Shown here: positions 44,861 through 57,902 of the stretch, in pieces
Numbering within the stretch: the stretch's first letter is position 1
Layout: the number at the start of each line of letters is the position of its first letter
Assembly: GCA_963422465.1 (NCBI GenBank)
Contig: OY730174.1
Coordinates: 2,108,001 to 2,172,000 of the forward strand
From: Lichina pygmaea
Taxonomy: Eukaryota > Ascomycota > Lichinomycetes > Lichinales > Lichinaceae
Reading direction: 5' to 3'
DNA: 64,000 nucleotides
Notes under the pieces: generated by a model
What the model was told of the DNA's origin: nothing
The model's database searches: none
What the model saw: the letters and a program-made list of their open reading frames with translations, nothing else
Program-made: the position numbers and the translations under genes

Positions 44861-46160
44861 TGATGAGGATCGAGGAGGTGCTGGAAATGTTGGAGGTACT
44901 GGGGGCGCTGGAGGTATCGGAGGCGAGCGATGTCCGTGAACCGCCATAACCATGATCAGCGCAGGGCATATCATCAACGGATTTACGTAGGATGGAGTTG
45001 ACTTGGATGTTTCAACGGAGGATCGTTACCGGTTGTATCTCCTCTTCTGTCTTCTCTCGTCCCTGTTCTCTCTCCTCTGTCCCAGTCTGCCACTCTCCCA
45101 CAGCCTCAGTCTCTCAGTCCCTCAATCCCTCATTCTCTCACTGTCTTACTCCCTCCCGCAAACCCACAATACCCTCTCTCTCTTACTCTCTCTTTTCGCT
45201 CCACTTTCATTCCCTTCCTTCTTCCACCGGGTGCCAGGCGTTCACGAGCGCATCAGGCGCCACAGCGGGATGACCCTGGAACAACAGCTGGGACTGGAGT
45301 TTCAACTGGAGCTAGAAACGGAAATAAGTATAAACGGCAACTCGCCAGAGACATAGGAACAGTGCGAATGGCAGATATGGGTCCAAGGCCGCTTGAGCTC
45401 CTCCTTACGGAAATCATTTGCCACAACGTGTCGTGGTGTGTTTTGAGAGTGGTTGCTGGATGGGTGGCACAGGTGGGTGGTTCAGCCAGGGTGAGGGGGG
45501 GGAGAGAACAGCGAGGAGAAGGAGAGAAGAGGAAGAAGGAGAGATGGAAGGATATGTCTAAGACTAAAGCACACCAAGAAGGATTGCCATGCTCGGGTTC
45601 GGATTCGGATTCGGATCTGGATTTGAACTCAAGCCCTAACATGCTTCTTGGGCAGGCAGGCAGGCAAGCCAGGCAGTCAGACAGACAGGCAGGTAGGTAG
45701 TGCAAAGCCCCAAGGCTAAAAGCTAGTAGGTAAATTATGCACCTCGGATCATATTCCAGATCATGATCGAGACTTAGATGTCGAGCATTGAACGTCGAAC
45801 ATGAATTGTCGAATGTCGAATGTCGAATGTAGAGCGTCAAATACCCGGCATCGAGCATCATCTACCAACAGTCAACGATCATCTATCGACAATAATCTAT
45901 CGACAGTTGACAACGAATGAGCCACCCATCTACAGTAAGAACGACGCACCGTCGACTAGAAACTCACGGTAAAAAAAAGAACCGACAATTGACTTTTACA
46001 CAGAACATGAGATAGGAAGAGAGAGAAACAGAAACAGGAGAAGCAGCAGAAGCAGCAGGAGCACGAGTGGGAGCGGGAGCTGCAGCAGCAAAAGAAAGAA
46101 AATAGACAAGTATCCAGCATATGCCCGCCAAAAAGAGACAAGAGACAAGAGACGAACAGA
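44861..46160. other. 1.3-kb gap between kelch gene and LYS12, low-complexity
   Basis: No convincing gene. It holds a long pyrimidine-rich tract (about 45040-45230, repeated CTCTC and TCCCTC words), a GGATTC microsatellite near 45.6 kb, GGCAGGCA repeats near 45.65 kb, and short ATGTCGA/ATCTATCG repeats near 45.8-45.9 kb. Both 3' UTRs should lie here, since the flanking genes converge. Confidence 0.6.
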
Positions 46161-47508
<1,348 letters not shown>

Positions 47509-48446
47509 ACTGATGCTAGACAGTGGGGGGATCTGATACAATGGTGCCTGCCGTGCCTGCCAACCGACGTTGTCATTACGGGAGGGCTCAGAACTTAGGT
47601 AAGCTTCAGCCCTACAGCCCTACAGCCTTGCGAAATACCGGTATAGCCTCCAAATGAGATATGGTTTGGCGACTTGGTCGTTGTAGAGACGGGTGACATT
47701 CCCGACTGAATATTCAGAGCGATGACAAGTAACACTCAACCCTCATGTTGCAATGTTCTTCAGGAGGCATGGCACGTGGCAGCGATGCTGTACGGTAGAT
47801 GACGATCGCGAATGTGCACCTGCTGTAGCTGCAGCTCCCTCCTCAGGGTGTTAGTTCAGTAGCCCAAATACAAGAGGACCAGTCACTAATTCAGAGTGAC
47901 ATGCTTCCAGCCACCGGGCAGATAACACTGCTCCCAGCTCCACTATAGCCATAAATATTCTCCCACCTCAACTCCCCTCAAGTCGTGTTGATAGTACCCT
48001 GGCGTAGTGGTATAGTGGGGAACAACATAATGACGAACTCTCAGACGCCAGGGAGGGAGTCCGCTTGGTGCCGCGCCACCATATGCCCCACGGATATGGT
48101 GGCGGTCAGGCCAAACCTGGAGAATCGGAAGAGGCCATACAGTATTACTGTATGAAAATCGGGTTGCTTAATGGCGACGGTGCCTTGGAGGATTCAACAA
48201 GCAGGTTTGAGCACGTGGAGGCGATCTGATCAATCCCCAACGAAGCGTGTACTTTTTGCCAATTTTGGAAACTGGTATGATTGTCACGACGCAGGTCATA
48301 GATTCGAACCACGCCGAGTCCCATCTACCATAACATTTTTAAAATCATAGGTGGACTAAGAACGACATGGTATTGTTAAATATACACAGATACTCATCAG
48401 GGCTGCACAATCGGGGAATTGTGACGACAGGCGTCGACGTGCTGCC
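47509..48446. other. Gap between LYS12 and COX18 with a tRNA-like/hairpin cluster
   Basis: No open frame of note. It contains the structured segment 47997-48160. The remainder holds the LYS12 promoter (right of 47508) and the COX18 3' UTR. Confidence 0.6.
47997..48160 (+). ncRNA. Candidate structured RNA: tRNA-like stem plus two hairpins
   Basis: An 8-bp perfect inverted repeat, CCCTGGCG (47997-48004) and CGCCAGGG (48046-48053), encloses an A-box-like TGGTATAGTGG (48008-48018), like a shortened tRNA. A perfect 10-bp hairpin GCCACCATAT/ATATGGTGGC (48075-48103, 9-nt loop) and a palindrome CATACAGTA-T-TACTGTATG (48136-48154) follow. A B-box-like ATTCGAACC lies near 48.30 kb, too far for a normal tRNA. 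It could be a tRNA-derived SINE, a tRNA pseudogene or an unknown RNA. Confidence 0.3.
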
Positions 48447-49427
48447 TCATCTTCCGGTCCTGGGTCTCTTTGGAAGCGGCACCGCAGGCTTCATAGGCAT
48501 GAACCTATCGAGAAGAACGTTCTGACCAGCGGCAAAGGCGGAGCTCGATATCCAGTAAACCAGGACCGCAGAGGGTACCTGAAGAGTCAAAGGCCCGATG
48601 AGAAGCGCGCTGAGCTTCAAGCCGTTCGAGAGCCTTCGATAGAACGCCGAAGGCGGTGCTCCAGTTGACTTTCTCCGTGATCCTAACCAGATATTGCCAA
48701 ATATGACGCCAGATAGCACGAACGGAAGAACAAGCCCCGGATCCGGGGCGAGCAGGTCGGGAAACCACAGGCCTCCCTCGTGCGCGAGGCTCTCCTCGAG
48801 ACCAACCGGAGACTCGTTGATTTCCTTCAAGCGCACCAAAACCTCGTCCCTTGGGGCATCGTCTGGAAGAGGATCTCGTCGGGCCAGCAGCCCAAAGAGA
48901 CCGCCTGATTGCCCGCACATGCATCGGAGCGCTCCGATCACCGCCAGAAACACCGGTAGCTGGCCAAAGGCCGGTAGGCTTCTCCATGTTTGACATCTCC
49001 AGCGCTTGTAAAGCTCCCGTTCCTTCATCTTCATGGCCTGCTTGAAGCCCTTCTCCAATTGCGCAGGCAACAGCATCTGGCCCTTGAACTGTTCAAACGA
49101 TTGGTGTCGAAATCGATGAACCCATGCCAGCAACAGAGGCTGCAGATCCAACCGCCGTTGGGCCACACGCCTCGAGTAGATCATCAGTGGAGTCACGACA
49201 ACTCCTCGGATGACGAACGCCGCCAAGGGAATCGTGACGATCCATGGCAGTCCGGTAGCGGCATGGAGGCCGTCCAGGAGGGAATGAGCAGCGATCAATG
49301 CAGTCTCTGTGAATGGCTTCACCGAGAATGGGCGTGGCCTGCGTATATCGCCATGTCTGAACCGTAATCGAGAAGACCTGTTGAATAGTCGGGCGCAATG
49401 TAAAGGGGGTTTTCCGACTGGAAGCAT
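48447..49427 (-). CDS. COX18: Mitochondrial Oxa1/YidC-family insertase Cox18
   Basis: Inserts the C-terminal domain of Cox2 across the inner mitochondrial membrane. Single exon, 326 aa; the start at 49427 is the first ATG in frame and opens an Arg-rich, acid-free presequence (MLPVGKPPLHCARLFNRSSR). Membrane segments in order: ~55-80 (LPWIVTIPLAAFVIRGVVVT), ~155-175 (FGQLPVFLAVIGALRCM), ~230-250 (LVLPFVLSGVIFGNIWLG), ~275-310 (ALLIGPLTLQVPSAVLVYW). A basic matrix loop with KMKERELYKRW sits between the first two, as in the Oxa1 family. The short basic C-terminus lacks the long ribosome-binding tail of Oxa1, which favours Cox18. Length matches yeast Cox18. It is divergent from ALG11, with 201 bp between the two start codons. 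Confidence 0.82.
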   Translation of the reverse strand: MLPVGKPPLHCARLFNRSSRLRFRHGDIRRPRPFSVKPFTETALIAAHSLLDGLHAATGLPWIVTIPLAAFVIRGVVVTPLMIYSRRVAQRRLDLQPLLLAWVHRFRHQSFEQFKGQMLLPAQLEKGFKQAMKMKERELYKRWRCQTWRSLPAFGQLPVFLAVIGALRCMCGQSGGLFGLLARRDPLPDDAPRDEVLVRLKEINESPVGLEESLAHEGGLWFPDLLAPDPGLVLPFVLSGVIFGNIWLGSRRKSTGAPPSAFYRRLSNGLKLSALLIGPLTLQVPSAVLVYWISSSAFAAGQNVLLDRFMPMKPAVPLPKRPRTGR

Positions 49428-49628
49428 CGTGACTTCGCAGTCGGGATGAGACGGCGCCGCTGAGAGTGCAGATCTTGACAGCGGGTGAAAAAGCAAAGGT
49501 ATCTCTTCCGCCGGGACGCCACTGACGGAGCTCGGAACGTGACCCCACCGGGTGAGGTGACAGTGACTGTAAAAACCCACCGGACCCTCTGCAACACGAT
49601 CAGATCGCTAACCTCGGCTCAGGTGAGA
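49428..49628. promoter_or_regulatory. Divergent promoter COX18/ALG11
   Basis: 201 bp separate the two start codons. No TATA box is evident. A GTGACCCCAC..GTGAGGTGACAG stretch has repeated GTGA words. Co-regulation is possible but not shown. Confidence 0.5.
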
Positions 49629-51456
49629 ATGTCCAGCCCGGTCGTTCTCGTTTCGGCAATCCTGGTCATCGCCTCCACCTTTTTCCTCTTCCCGCTAGCC
49701 GTCCGTTCTCTTGGCCGTGTCGTGGGATGGCACCTCAGACGGACCAGCCAGAGTCGACGCGAGGCGATCTACGAACGCGTCCGCCAGGAGCAGAGGGTAT
49801 TTCTGGGACAGCAGCCCCAAGGGACCGCGAAGGAGGAGTCTGAGCCGACTGAGGATGACGGGTGGGAGAGGATCGAAAAGTCCACGGCGGGATTCGCTCG
49901 CAACGGCGATGTCGCGGATGTCGAATGGGGTGGGGTAATCGGGTTCTTTCATCCGTTCTGGTGCGTGTACGAACGTAGATCCCGTTGACAGCGAGGTCCA
50001 AGTCTGACGAGTTTGATCTACAGCAATGCTGGTGGTGGAGGGGAGAGGGTCCTTTGGGCCGCGATCAAGGCTGTGCAGCAGCGCTGGCCAAACGCCGTCT
50101 GTATCGTCTACACCGGAGACCAGGGCGTTGACAAGACCTCTATGCTGTCACGCGTCGAGGTGAGATCCCTCTCTATCCGTGGCCGAGCGAGTCTCACCGG
50201 CAGTGCATAGACCCGCTTCGACATCCGCCTCTATCCGCCAACTCTTGTCTTCGTCTATCTGACAGCACGGCATTACGTTCTCAGCAGCACTTATACTCGC
50301 TTCACGCTGTTGGGTCAGTCCCTCGGCTCGTTGATTCTGGCGTACGAAGCCTTTGGGCTTCTGTGCCCTGACGTATTCATCGATACGATGGGTTACGCTT
50401 TTGCCATTGCCCTCTCGAAGCACGTCTTGCCCGATGTGCCCACTGCGGCGTACGTGCACTATCCTACCATCTCCACCGACATGCTCGACTCTCTGGAAGC
50501 GGGCGGGCACGGGCTTAACGCCGGCGCCGGAAAGGGCGTCAGGGGGTTTCTCAAGAAGACCTACTGGCAACTGTTTGCAAGAATGTACGGCTGGGTTGGC
50601 GGCCATGCGAACGTTGTCATGGTCAACTCGTCGTGGACCCAAGCACACATCCGGTCGCTGTGGGGAGCCAGCCGGGCAAAACGGGGTATACACGGGGATG
50701 TGGATGTCGTCTTTCCTCCGGTGGCCGTGGAGCAGGTGGAGGAGCAGATCGAGGTGTCGGCCGAGAGCGAGAAGGAGCGGGAAAGAATACTATTGTACAT
50801 TGCCCAGTTCCGGTCCGAGAAGAACCATAACATGATTCTGGAAGCGTTCGCGTCGCTCGTTCACGGACGCTCAAAGCCAGCAGCATCGTCGGACGAGACA
50901 CCTCCACGGCTGGTGCTCGTGGGCTCTATTCGCCATCGCGACGATGCCACGCGGGTGTACGAGCTGCGCCTGCTAGCGCACGAACTCAAGATCAAGGAGC
51001 TCGTGGAGTTTGTGTGCGATGCGTCCTGGCCGGAGATTCTGGACTGGCTGCGGCGGAGCTGGGTCGGTGTCAACGGCATGTGGAACGAGCACTTTGGGAT
51101 TGGCATCGTGGAGTACCAAGCCGCCGGGTTGATCAGCGTCGTACACGACTCTGGTGGGCCGAAGAGCGATATCGTCGTCGACCACGAGGGGGGGCCTACA
51201 GGTGCGTCATCTCCGCTCTGTCACCGATCGATTTGAACGAGCCAGCTGACGACGGCTGATCGGCTACGTGGGAACAGGCTTTCACGCAACGTCATCCGCG
51301 GCCTTTGCTCAAGCGTTCGAAAAAGCGCTGTCCATGTCACCCGATGAGACCTTGGCGATGCGTCGACGAGCCAGAGCATCGGCCCAGAGATTCACCGAGC
51401 AGGAGTTTACTCGACGGTGGTTAGCCCACGTTGAAGGACTGGTCGATCTCTGTTGA
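49629..51456 (+). CDS. ALG11: Alpha-1,2-mannosyltransferase Alg11 (ER, N-glycan precursor)
   Basis: Adds the fourth and fifth mannoses to the dolichol-linked oligosaccharide on the cytosolic ER face. Exons 49629-49960, 50024-50159, 50211-51201 and 51278-51456 give 545 aa; introns of 63, 50 and 76 bp, all GT..AG, the last with a CTGAC branch site. N-terminal membrane anchor at residues ~5-27. Joining exons 1 and 2 restores [17 protein letters not shown], a signature of Alg11. Further motifs are [37 protein letters not shown], and near the C-terminus the GT4 EX7E-type region [18 protein letters not shown], then [12 protein letters not shown]. Family GT4. Length matches the family. ATX1 lies 1 kb downstream on the same strand. 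Confidence 0.95.
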
Positions 51457-52458
51457 TCGGGCGGAGATGAAGTGGTTGATATCTACTATATCCTCGAGGT
51501 TCCACTCTTCTGCCTGTTGATGTCATTCTATGTTCGGGGGTTCTACCAAGGGCCGTGCACACGACTGCCGTATGATCAAGATGATGAAACGAAGTTGACG
51601 CGAGATGTACGAACATGAATATCCATATATGCTGTCATGTGTTCTATAGCATGATCTTGAGGGCTAAAGTTGCTTTGCATCTTACATACTACAATGGAAA
51701 CATACTGGCCATGGCTAGGTATAGTAGTGTAGAGGGCCCGAGAGATTTCTAAGCCGGGCCTTGATAATATGACGTCGTTGTCTCCCTAGGAGCACCTGTG
51801 GAGCTGAAATCTATCGCTTCCCGGTGCCGAAACCTTGATCAGGCATGTTACGTTCGTACAGCAGATGGTGCAAGGGGAGGGGTACGTACACTAGATATGT
51901 GCCCCACTACTACCCCACCTCACCACTGCCCACCCTATCACCGTATTACACCCCCTTGCACCCCGCCATTGCTAGTATCATGTAACTTAAGCCCAGACCT
52001 ACAAGGTCCTATCGTCCAGTAACCACTGTAAGTGGCCCAGCCGTACCGTACAGTAAGCCCAGCAGTCAGAAAACCCCTCATGCGCATGTTGTCTCACCGG
52101 CTGGATCACACCGAGATCACGCCGAGATCAATCTGAGATCGTGCCTACAGCAGATCACACCGTCAACAGAGAAGCTCTTATACCTGCCTCGACCACAGCA
52201 TCCTCTTGCCACCTGTCAACCAGCCCCTGTGAACGCTGTCCAAAGCTCTACACATTACCGATAAGTAGGAGCTCTCCAGGGTTCACAAGCACGGTAAGAT
52301 CAACGTGCTTCTGTATCAAGCTGCTTCATACCGCAAGAACTGCCGGTTGGTCTTTGTGACGCTTGTTCGTGATCTGTTCTGTTCGGATAGTTCACGCTCT
52401 CGCTCTACAGCGTACCTGACGTACACCGGTGGTGTCTGGCCAGGTCTCATCGTCGACA
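51457..52458. other. 1-kb gap between ALG11 and ATX1
   Basis: No gene supported. It contains C-rich runs (CCCCACTACTACCCCACC near 51.9 kb) and GATCACACC/GAGATCA words near 52.1 kb. The ATX1 promoter lies in the right part. Confidence 0.55.
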
Positions 52459-52855
52459 ATGTCTGAGCATCACTACAAGTTCAACATCGCGATGAGCTGC
52501 GGGGGGTGCTCTGGCGCGGTGGAAAAGGCGCTGAAGAAGCTCGACGGTAAGTCTGACGGCGTCCGCTCTCGTATCTGCCCCCACCGGTGTGGTCTACACT
52601 TCAAGGCTCCAGCCTACGGGAAAGCACAGCGTTTCTACTCAGAGATACCCATCGTACCCGTCATACCCGTCATATGAGCACTCATGTCTCAACCCAGGCG
52701 TCAAATCCTACAAAGTCTCGCTCGAGAAGCAGACGGCGGACGTGGTCACGAAGGACGACACGCTGGACTACGACACGGTGCTGCAGACCATCAAGAAGAC
52801 CGACAAAGCCATCAAGACGGGCGAGGCCGATGGCGAGGCTCGCAGCGTTGCTTAG
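52459..52855 (+). CDS. ATX1: Cytosolic copper metallochaperone Atx1
   Basis: Carries Cu(I) to the Ccc2-type P-type ATPase of the Golgi. Two exons, 52459-52546 and 52698-52855, with a 151-bp GT..AG intron (GTAAGT donor), give 81 aa, the normal size. The metal site MSCGGCSGAV (residues ~12-21) has the MxCxxC pattern; after splicing the frame reads LDGVKSYKVSLEKQ as expected for the ferredoxin-like HMA fold, and the Lys-rich loop KKTDKA that stabilises bound Cu(I) follows near residue 70. A few extra residues (GEADGEARSVA) end the protein. Confidence 0.93.
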
Positions 52856-54376
52856 AGGGACGACGGAGCTTGGGAGGGCATACTTTGCAGGAGGAGAACG
52901 TCTCTTCGTTAGACTTTGATAGGCCGGGAAGATGTGGGAGGGTGCTTACAGAGATGTCCGACCGATGAGTAGAGGATGTTCTGAATCAATACGGAAGGGA
53001 ACATTGTGCAGGGAGAGCCAGATCCTCTGGACCCAGGTAGCCAGTCTCATCACAAGCAACGTACGTCCATCCGTCATCAGTAACTTCCGTAGCCAGCCAC
53101 GCGTACGGCATATCCAATCAATGAACAATCCAATCGAGCATCCCATTATCCAACTCGCCCACGAACAACCAACCCGTCACGCAGCCATCCAAATAAAACG
53201 TCAAGGCATTCCAAGCCGTTCCAAGACCTCAAGAGTTTCTATGATAGACGACACGACGGTCCTGCGAAGCCAAGCCAACACGAGAGACTAAAAAACAGGC
53301 CGACCAAATCGACCAATCGAACGAGGCACACGGGCTGAACAAACATTCAAATGATATGCCAAGAAACAGCTCGATCAGATACCGACATACACATAAGTCG
53401 AGCATGACAGTCACGTCTGATCCACCATGAAGGTGGTGAATCAAGAACTTGTATGACATTGGAGAACAAGCGCGCCGCAGAGGAAATAGATGGGTAACTT
53501 GGTTGTCCCTGGGTCGACGGAGTCATGGTCATGGATATGAAGATGGATAGGTCGGGAACGGAAAGAGCCAGGCACCGAAGGAGCAGGACACCGAAGGGGG
53601 CAGGAAAAGGAACGAGCAAGGGGGGGGGGATATAAGCAAGGGAAAGAAACCCCGAGCAAACCAGACTGAAGATGGCTAAGAAACTCACTCCATCGGGCGG
53701 ACCATTGGCCGCGACAGAGAAAAGAAACAGAGAAAATACACGCGACAAGATTATTATGGACGAGAAGTAGTGGTTGAATAGTCGTCCGCCGAAAGAAGTC
53801 TCTGTGCTGTAGTCTGGATATATGGGATGGACATGAAAGAGATGTGAAATATGTAGAGAAGGCGCTCTTGAAGAGGAAAGAGAAGAAGAGGGAGAAGAGG
53901 GAGAAGAGGGAAAGGGAGAGGAAGAGAAGAAGATGAAGGGGAAGGAAATGGAGAAGGAGAAGAGAACAAGGAGGTGAGACAAGGTGCATCGCCAAACCGA
54001 CCTAAGAAAGTCCCTGTCTAGCCACGCGATGAGATGGCTTCGAAATAGAGAAGGCGTTCCGAAGGGGAAGTGAGATATTGTCGTCGAGATATGAAGCCCC
54101 CATGTGACCCCTATTTTTTTTTTCTTACACTTCCACCTCGTTATCCAATCCTCGTCGGCATCAAAATCGAATGTTCATCGGTATCAGCATCGAGTCGATA
54201 TCGGTATCAACATCAATATCGCCATCGAATCTTCATCAACATCAAGATTGACAATGGAAGCTGTTCTCGGAATCGATAGTGACGATGATATCGACATCGG
54301 CGTTGGCGTATTCGTCGTCGTCCTCGGTACGTATCGCAATCGACGTCATGGACCCTCGTCATCGTCATCGTCATCG
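52856..54376. other. 1.5-kb gap between ATX1 and CRZ1
   Basis: Both genes converge here, so this is 3' UTR and spacer. It contains a purine-rich tract (about 53865-53980, AGAAGAGGGAGAAG words), a G run near 53.62 kb, and an ATCGGTATC-type microsatellite near 54.2 kb. The long frames opposite these tracts are low-complexity and not genes. Confidence 0.6.
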
Positions 54377-56919
54377 TCATCGTCCCGCACCGCCAAAGTC
54401 GCTCAAGTACCCGTCGTTCGGCCAGGGTTCGTGCGGACCAGAGGGTACACTGCCAAAGTCTGCGCCAGGACCGCTGACGTAGCCGCTCGCGTCCGGGTCG
54501 TCGTCGTAGTACTCGCCGCCGGAGGAGGCGTCAAAGCTGGAGCGCCCGCTGACGTCTGCTTCGTCGGCGCCGGCTGGTCCGAGCTGGTCCCACTGCAGCG
54601 TCGCGAGCACGGGGTACTGCGCGAGCAGAGCCTGAGGCAGCGTGAATGCGAGACTGCCGCTTGCTCCGCTGCTGCCGCCGTTGAGGTCCGCGAGCCCCGT
54701 CATGCTGTTGCTGCCACTGCTGCTGCTGCGCAGGAGATCGGCCGTTGCTTGGTGGTGCAACGATAGACCGGACGGATCGGACTGCGAGAGGAGATGACTC
54801 TGCTCGTTGACGTGGCCGTGCGGAGGGTGTTGTTCTTGTTGTTGTTGTTGTTGTTGTTCTTGCCGTCGTTGCTGCTGCCGCTGTTGCTGCTGTTGCTTCC
54901 GCTGCCGCTGCGTCGCTTCCTCGTCCAGCAGAGGCTTGATGCACGCGCGGCCGGCCTCGCTGCGGAAATGACGACCGAGGGCGTCGGCGCGGGCGAACCG
55001 ACGTCCGCAGCCCCACGGCTTGCCCGACTTGAGCTCGCCACGGCACACAAACTTCTTCTCGCCCGAGTGCAGACCCTCGTGGCGCTTGCGGTCGTGCTGG
55101 CGCGCAAAGGCCTTGCCGCAGACCGTGCACACAAACGGCCGCTCGTCCGTGTGGGTACGCAGGTGCGATCGCAGGTTGTAGGCCCTGGTGAACCGCTTCG
55201 GACACCGGGAGCACTCGAACGTCGCCGGATGCTTCTGAACCCGCTTCGAGTCTGTCGCTCCGGGCCCCGATCGGCCCGGATCCGCCAGCCCGAGCATGTA
55301 GTCCCGATTCGGGATCGACGACGTCGACGACCGTCGACTTGACTTGGTCGAGCTGGACGGGCTGCCGCTGGCCACCGAAGAGTGGGGCGACAGCGACCGC
55401 CTCGGATGGAAGGCCGACGACGAGTGGGCCGAGGGGGACCGCGGCAACGGTGAGCCGCCGACGTAGGGATCGGAAACGGCACGAATGCGTCCCTTCCGGC
55501 CTGTGAAGGTGGGTTAGCCCAGTCAGAGCAAGGCCCAAATCCACACCACGCAGAGCAGCGTCTCTCACCACCTCGCTCCGGAAGACTGAGGGCATTCCCA
55601 TCGCCAGCGGTCTGTGGCGGCTCGAGGGTGGGCTGCTTCGACGGCGCGGCGTACTCGATGTTGATCTCCGGCGGAGCCATGGCGCCGTTGGAACCCAGCT
55701 CGCCCGAGCCGTTGTTCAGCTGCAAGCTCGGTACTCGTTCCGACTTGATGGCCGGGTAGACCTCCGGCGGCCCGAGCGCCTGGAACTGGTTGTGAGCGAC
55801 GCTCGGCGGCAACACAAAGGCTGCGTCCTGGCCGAGGTTGAGGTCGACGTGCGGGTTCAGACGCGGCGACACGCCTGGGCTCGGGCCGGGACTCAGGCCG
55901 TGATTGTGGACGTCCTCCGAGATGGTGAACTGTTCGATTCCCAGGGCGTCCTGGTAGGTGGCGTCCGGCTGCGACTGCAGCAGCGGTGAGCGCTGCTGGT
56001 CGGCCGGGTCGAACGAGTCCGTGTTAGCCAGAAAGGGCGAAGGCGCGGACGACACGTCCGAGTGCTCTGACGGTGTCCGTCGGTGTCCCTGGAAGGCGGT
56101 GCCCTGGTGGCTTGCGCTGCGGAGCATGGCGGTCCAGTCTTGCAAGGGCTGGCCCTGCGGGAAGGCGGCGCTTGCCGGGGCGAGCGAGTCGCCAGGGGAC
56201 TGCTGCGCCGAAGGATAGCCATATTGCTCCAGGGAAGCGTTGGTGTAAGAATGCGAAGACGTATCACGCTCCATCTCAGGGGCCTTCGACGACGCGACGG
56301 CGGCCTGGAACGGAGATGCCGCCTGACCGAGCAGGTCCGTCGGGTTCACCGACTGAGCCGTGACCTGGCCGTCGGCCTGCAGGGCGGATTCGACGAGGAA
56401 CGAGTTGAGGGCATGCTGCTGCTGCGAGACATCCGGCAGACCGGACGCCGCCGGGGGAAAGTTGTAGTCGCTCGGCGCGCTTTGGAACGCACCGCGCTGG
56501 TCCACCTCGTTCACGGGGAAGCTCATCTCGAGCGGATTCCGGGTCCCGGGCGAGATCGAGCCGTGGGTCGGGCTGATGTGTCCGTGCGGCGACGACGGGC
56601 TCATCTGCTGCTCTCGGAAGCCGGGGTGCTGGGTCGCATTCGCTGCTTGCATGTACTGCTGCTGCATCGACGCCGAGAGCGACGTCAGGGTCGTCGAGAT
56701 GGCGTACGGGATCGGCCCGGAGCTATGACGAGCTGCGACGCCGATGCTCACGTTAGCATCGTATGGAGCATGCTGTACGTCGTACGAGCGGTAACGCCGA
56801 GTCTGACCTAAACCGGGGCCAGCGGCGGGCCCTTGAAACGGATACGCAGACGCCGCCGCGCCCATCACCTGACCTCTCGGGCCACCCGACGGAGACCTGC
56901 CACGCTGCTGGCTCGCCAT
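54377..56919 (-). CDS. CRZ1: Calcineurin-responsive zinc-finger transcription factor Crz1/CrzA
   Basis: Calcium/calcineurin effector that moves to the nucleus when dephosphorylated. Two exons (56919-55572 and 55500-54377) with a 71-bp GT..AG intron give 823 aa; the border restores [18 protein letters not shown]. The long N-terminal half is Gln/Ser/Pro-rich. [10 protein letters not shown], near residue 425, fits the calcineurin-docking PxIxIT-type element found in this position in CrzA proteins. Three C2H2 fingers at residues ~545-640: [42 protein letters not shown], and a third with the extended loop [17 protein letters not shown] typical of filamentous ascomycetes. A poly-Gln/Arg stretch follows at ~650-680, then an acidic C-terminus. 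Poly-Gln length may vary between strains. Confidence 0.96.
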
Positions 56920-57859
56920 CACGAACGTGGTCGGGTGGGAAACGAGACGGACGGCGGAAAGGTGCAGATGACGTGTGTTTTCAGCACATCAAACCGGGCC
57001 GGATCCGAGCTCAGTGCGCGCGGGAGAGGCCAGGAGTCGGGCAGAAGGCGAAGTCGAGACTTTATGAAAGCACAACGAAGGAGAAGCCTCTGCTGCGCTG
57101 AAGGTTGCTGCGAAAGCCCGAGCCGTTGCTTCGCACGTTCGACACCGCGCCGTGGCCGCCTCCTGTGGCGCACGTAAACCGATTGAGCTCAGACGGGAGA
57201 AGGCGCAATGCTGATGATAGGTTGACCGATAGCCGGCATATAGGATCGCAACCCGACCTTGCGTGGCAGAAGCGCAACAGACGTCTCGGCGATCAGATGG
57301 CTGAAGCTATGTGGGTGGGTGCAACGGTGGAGCCGGGTCGACTCTCCACGGAGAGGGCTCGATGATTCCGCCCTGTTTCTGGAGCCGCTCCGGAACGCCT
57401 TGCCGCAGCAGCCACAGCGGAAGTCAGCCCGCTCAACCGCGCCTCGAGGCTGTGCTCTCGCGCTGAGGTGATCGTTCGGAGGAGGGTCTCGCGTTACACC
57501 GCCCACGCTGGCCTCGGTCGTCGAGGTACCAGGCCAAGGCCGGTCCTCGGGTCGAGATAGCTCGAGTTGGGTCGGGGGATGTGCGATCGCGATAAACTTT
57601 CTTATCGACCGTCGCGGGGAGACGGATTCTGGGTGGAACGGGCCGGCGCAGGGCCAATGCCTAGAGTGCGCAGATGTTTCAGCGGCGGGTCTCTCTTTCA
57701 TGGCACCGTCGAGCTTGGCGTGCCTGGGTAGATCCCAGTCTGCGATTGCCTATTTCCGTTCGCCGTCGCACTCGCGCATCCCGGCGTGCCCGTCTACCGC
57801 CAGCGGCGTGGGAGTCTGTCGTTCCTCCGCGACGAGCTTATTCCAACGAGATGTACCTA

Positions 57860-57902
57860 TACGTACGTACGTACGTACGTATGTACATACTCGTACGTAC
57901 TG
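57860..57902. repeat. GTAC microsatellite
   Basis: ACGTACGTACGTACGTATGT followed by more GTAC units; fully self-complementary, so it can form a cruciform. Confidence 0.85.

Noticed and set aside
45253-45861. 202-codon minus frame between kelch gene and LYS12
   Set aside because: Built from simple repeats (SESESE, CLACLPAC), no domain, lies opposite microsatellites.
53347-53995. Long Ser/Pro/Phe-rich minus frames downstream of ATX1
   Set aside because: They mirror a purine-rich tract; composition is that of a low-complexity shadow.
54104-55342. Plus-strand frames of 180-220 codons over CRZ1
   Set aside because: Antisense shadows; the zinc-finger frame on the minus strand is unambiguous.
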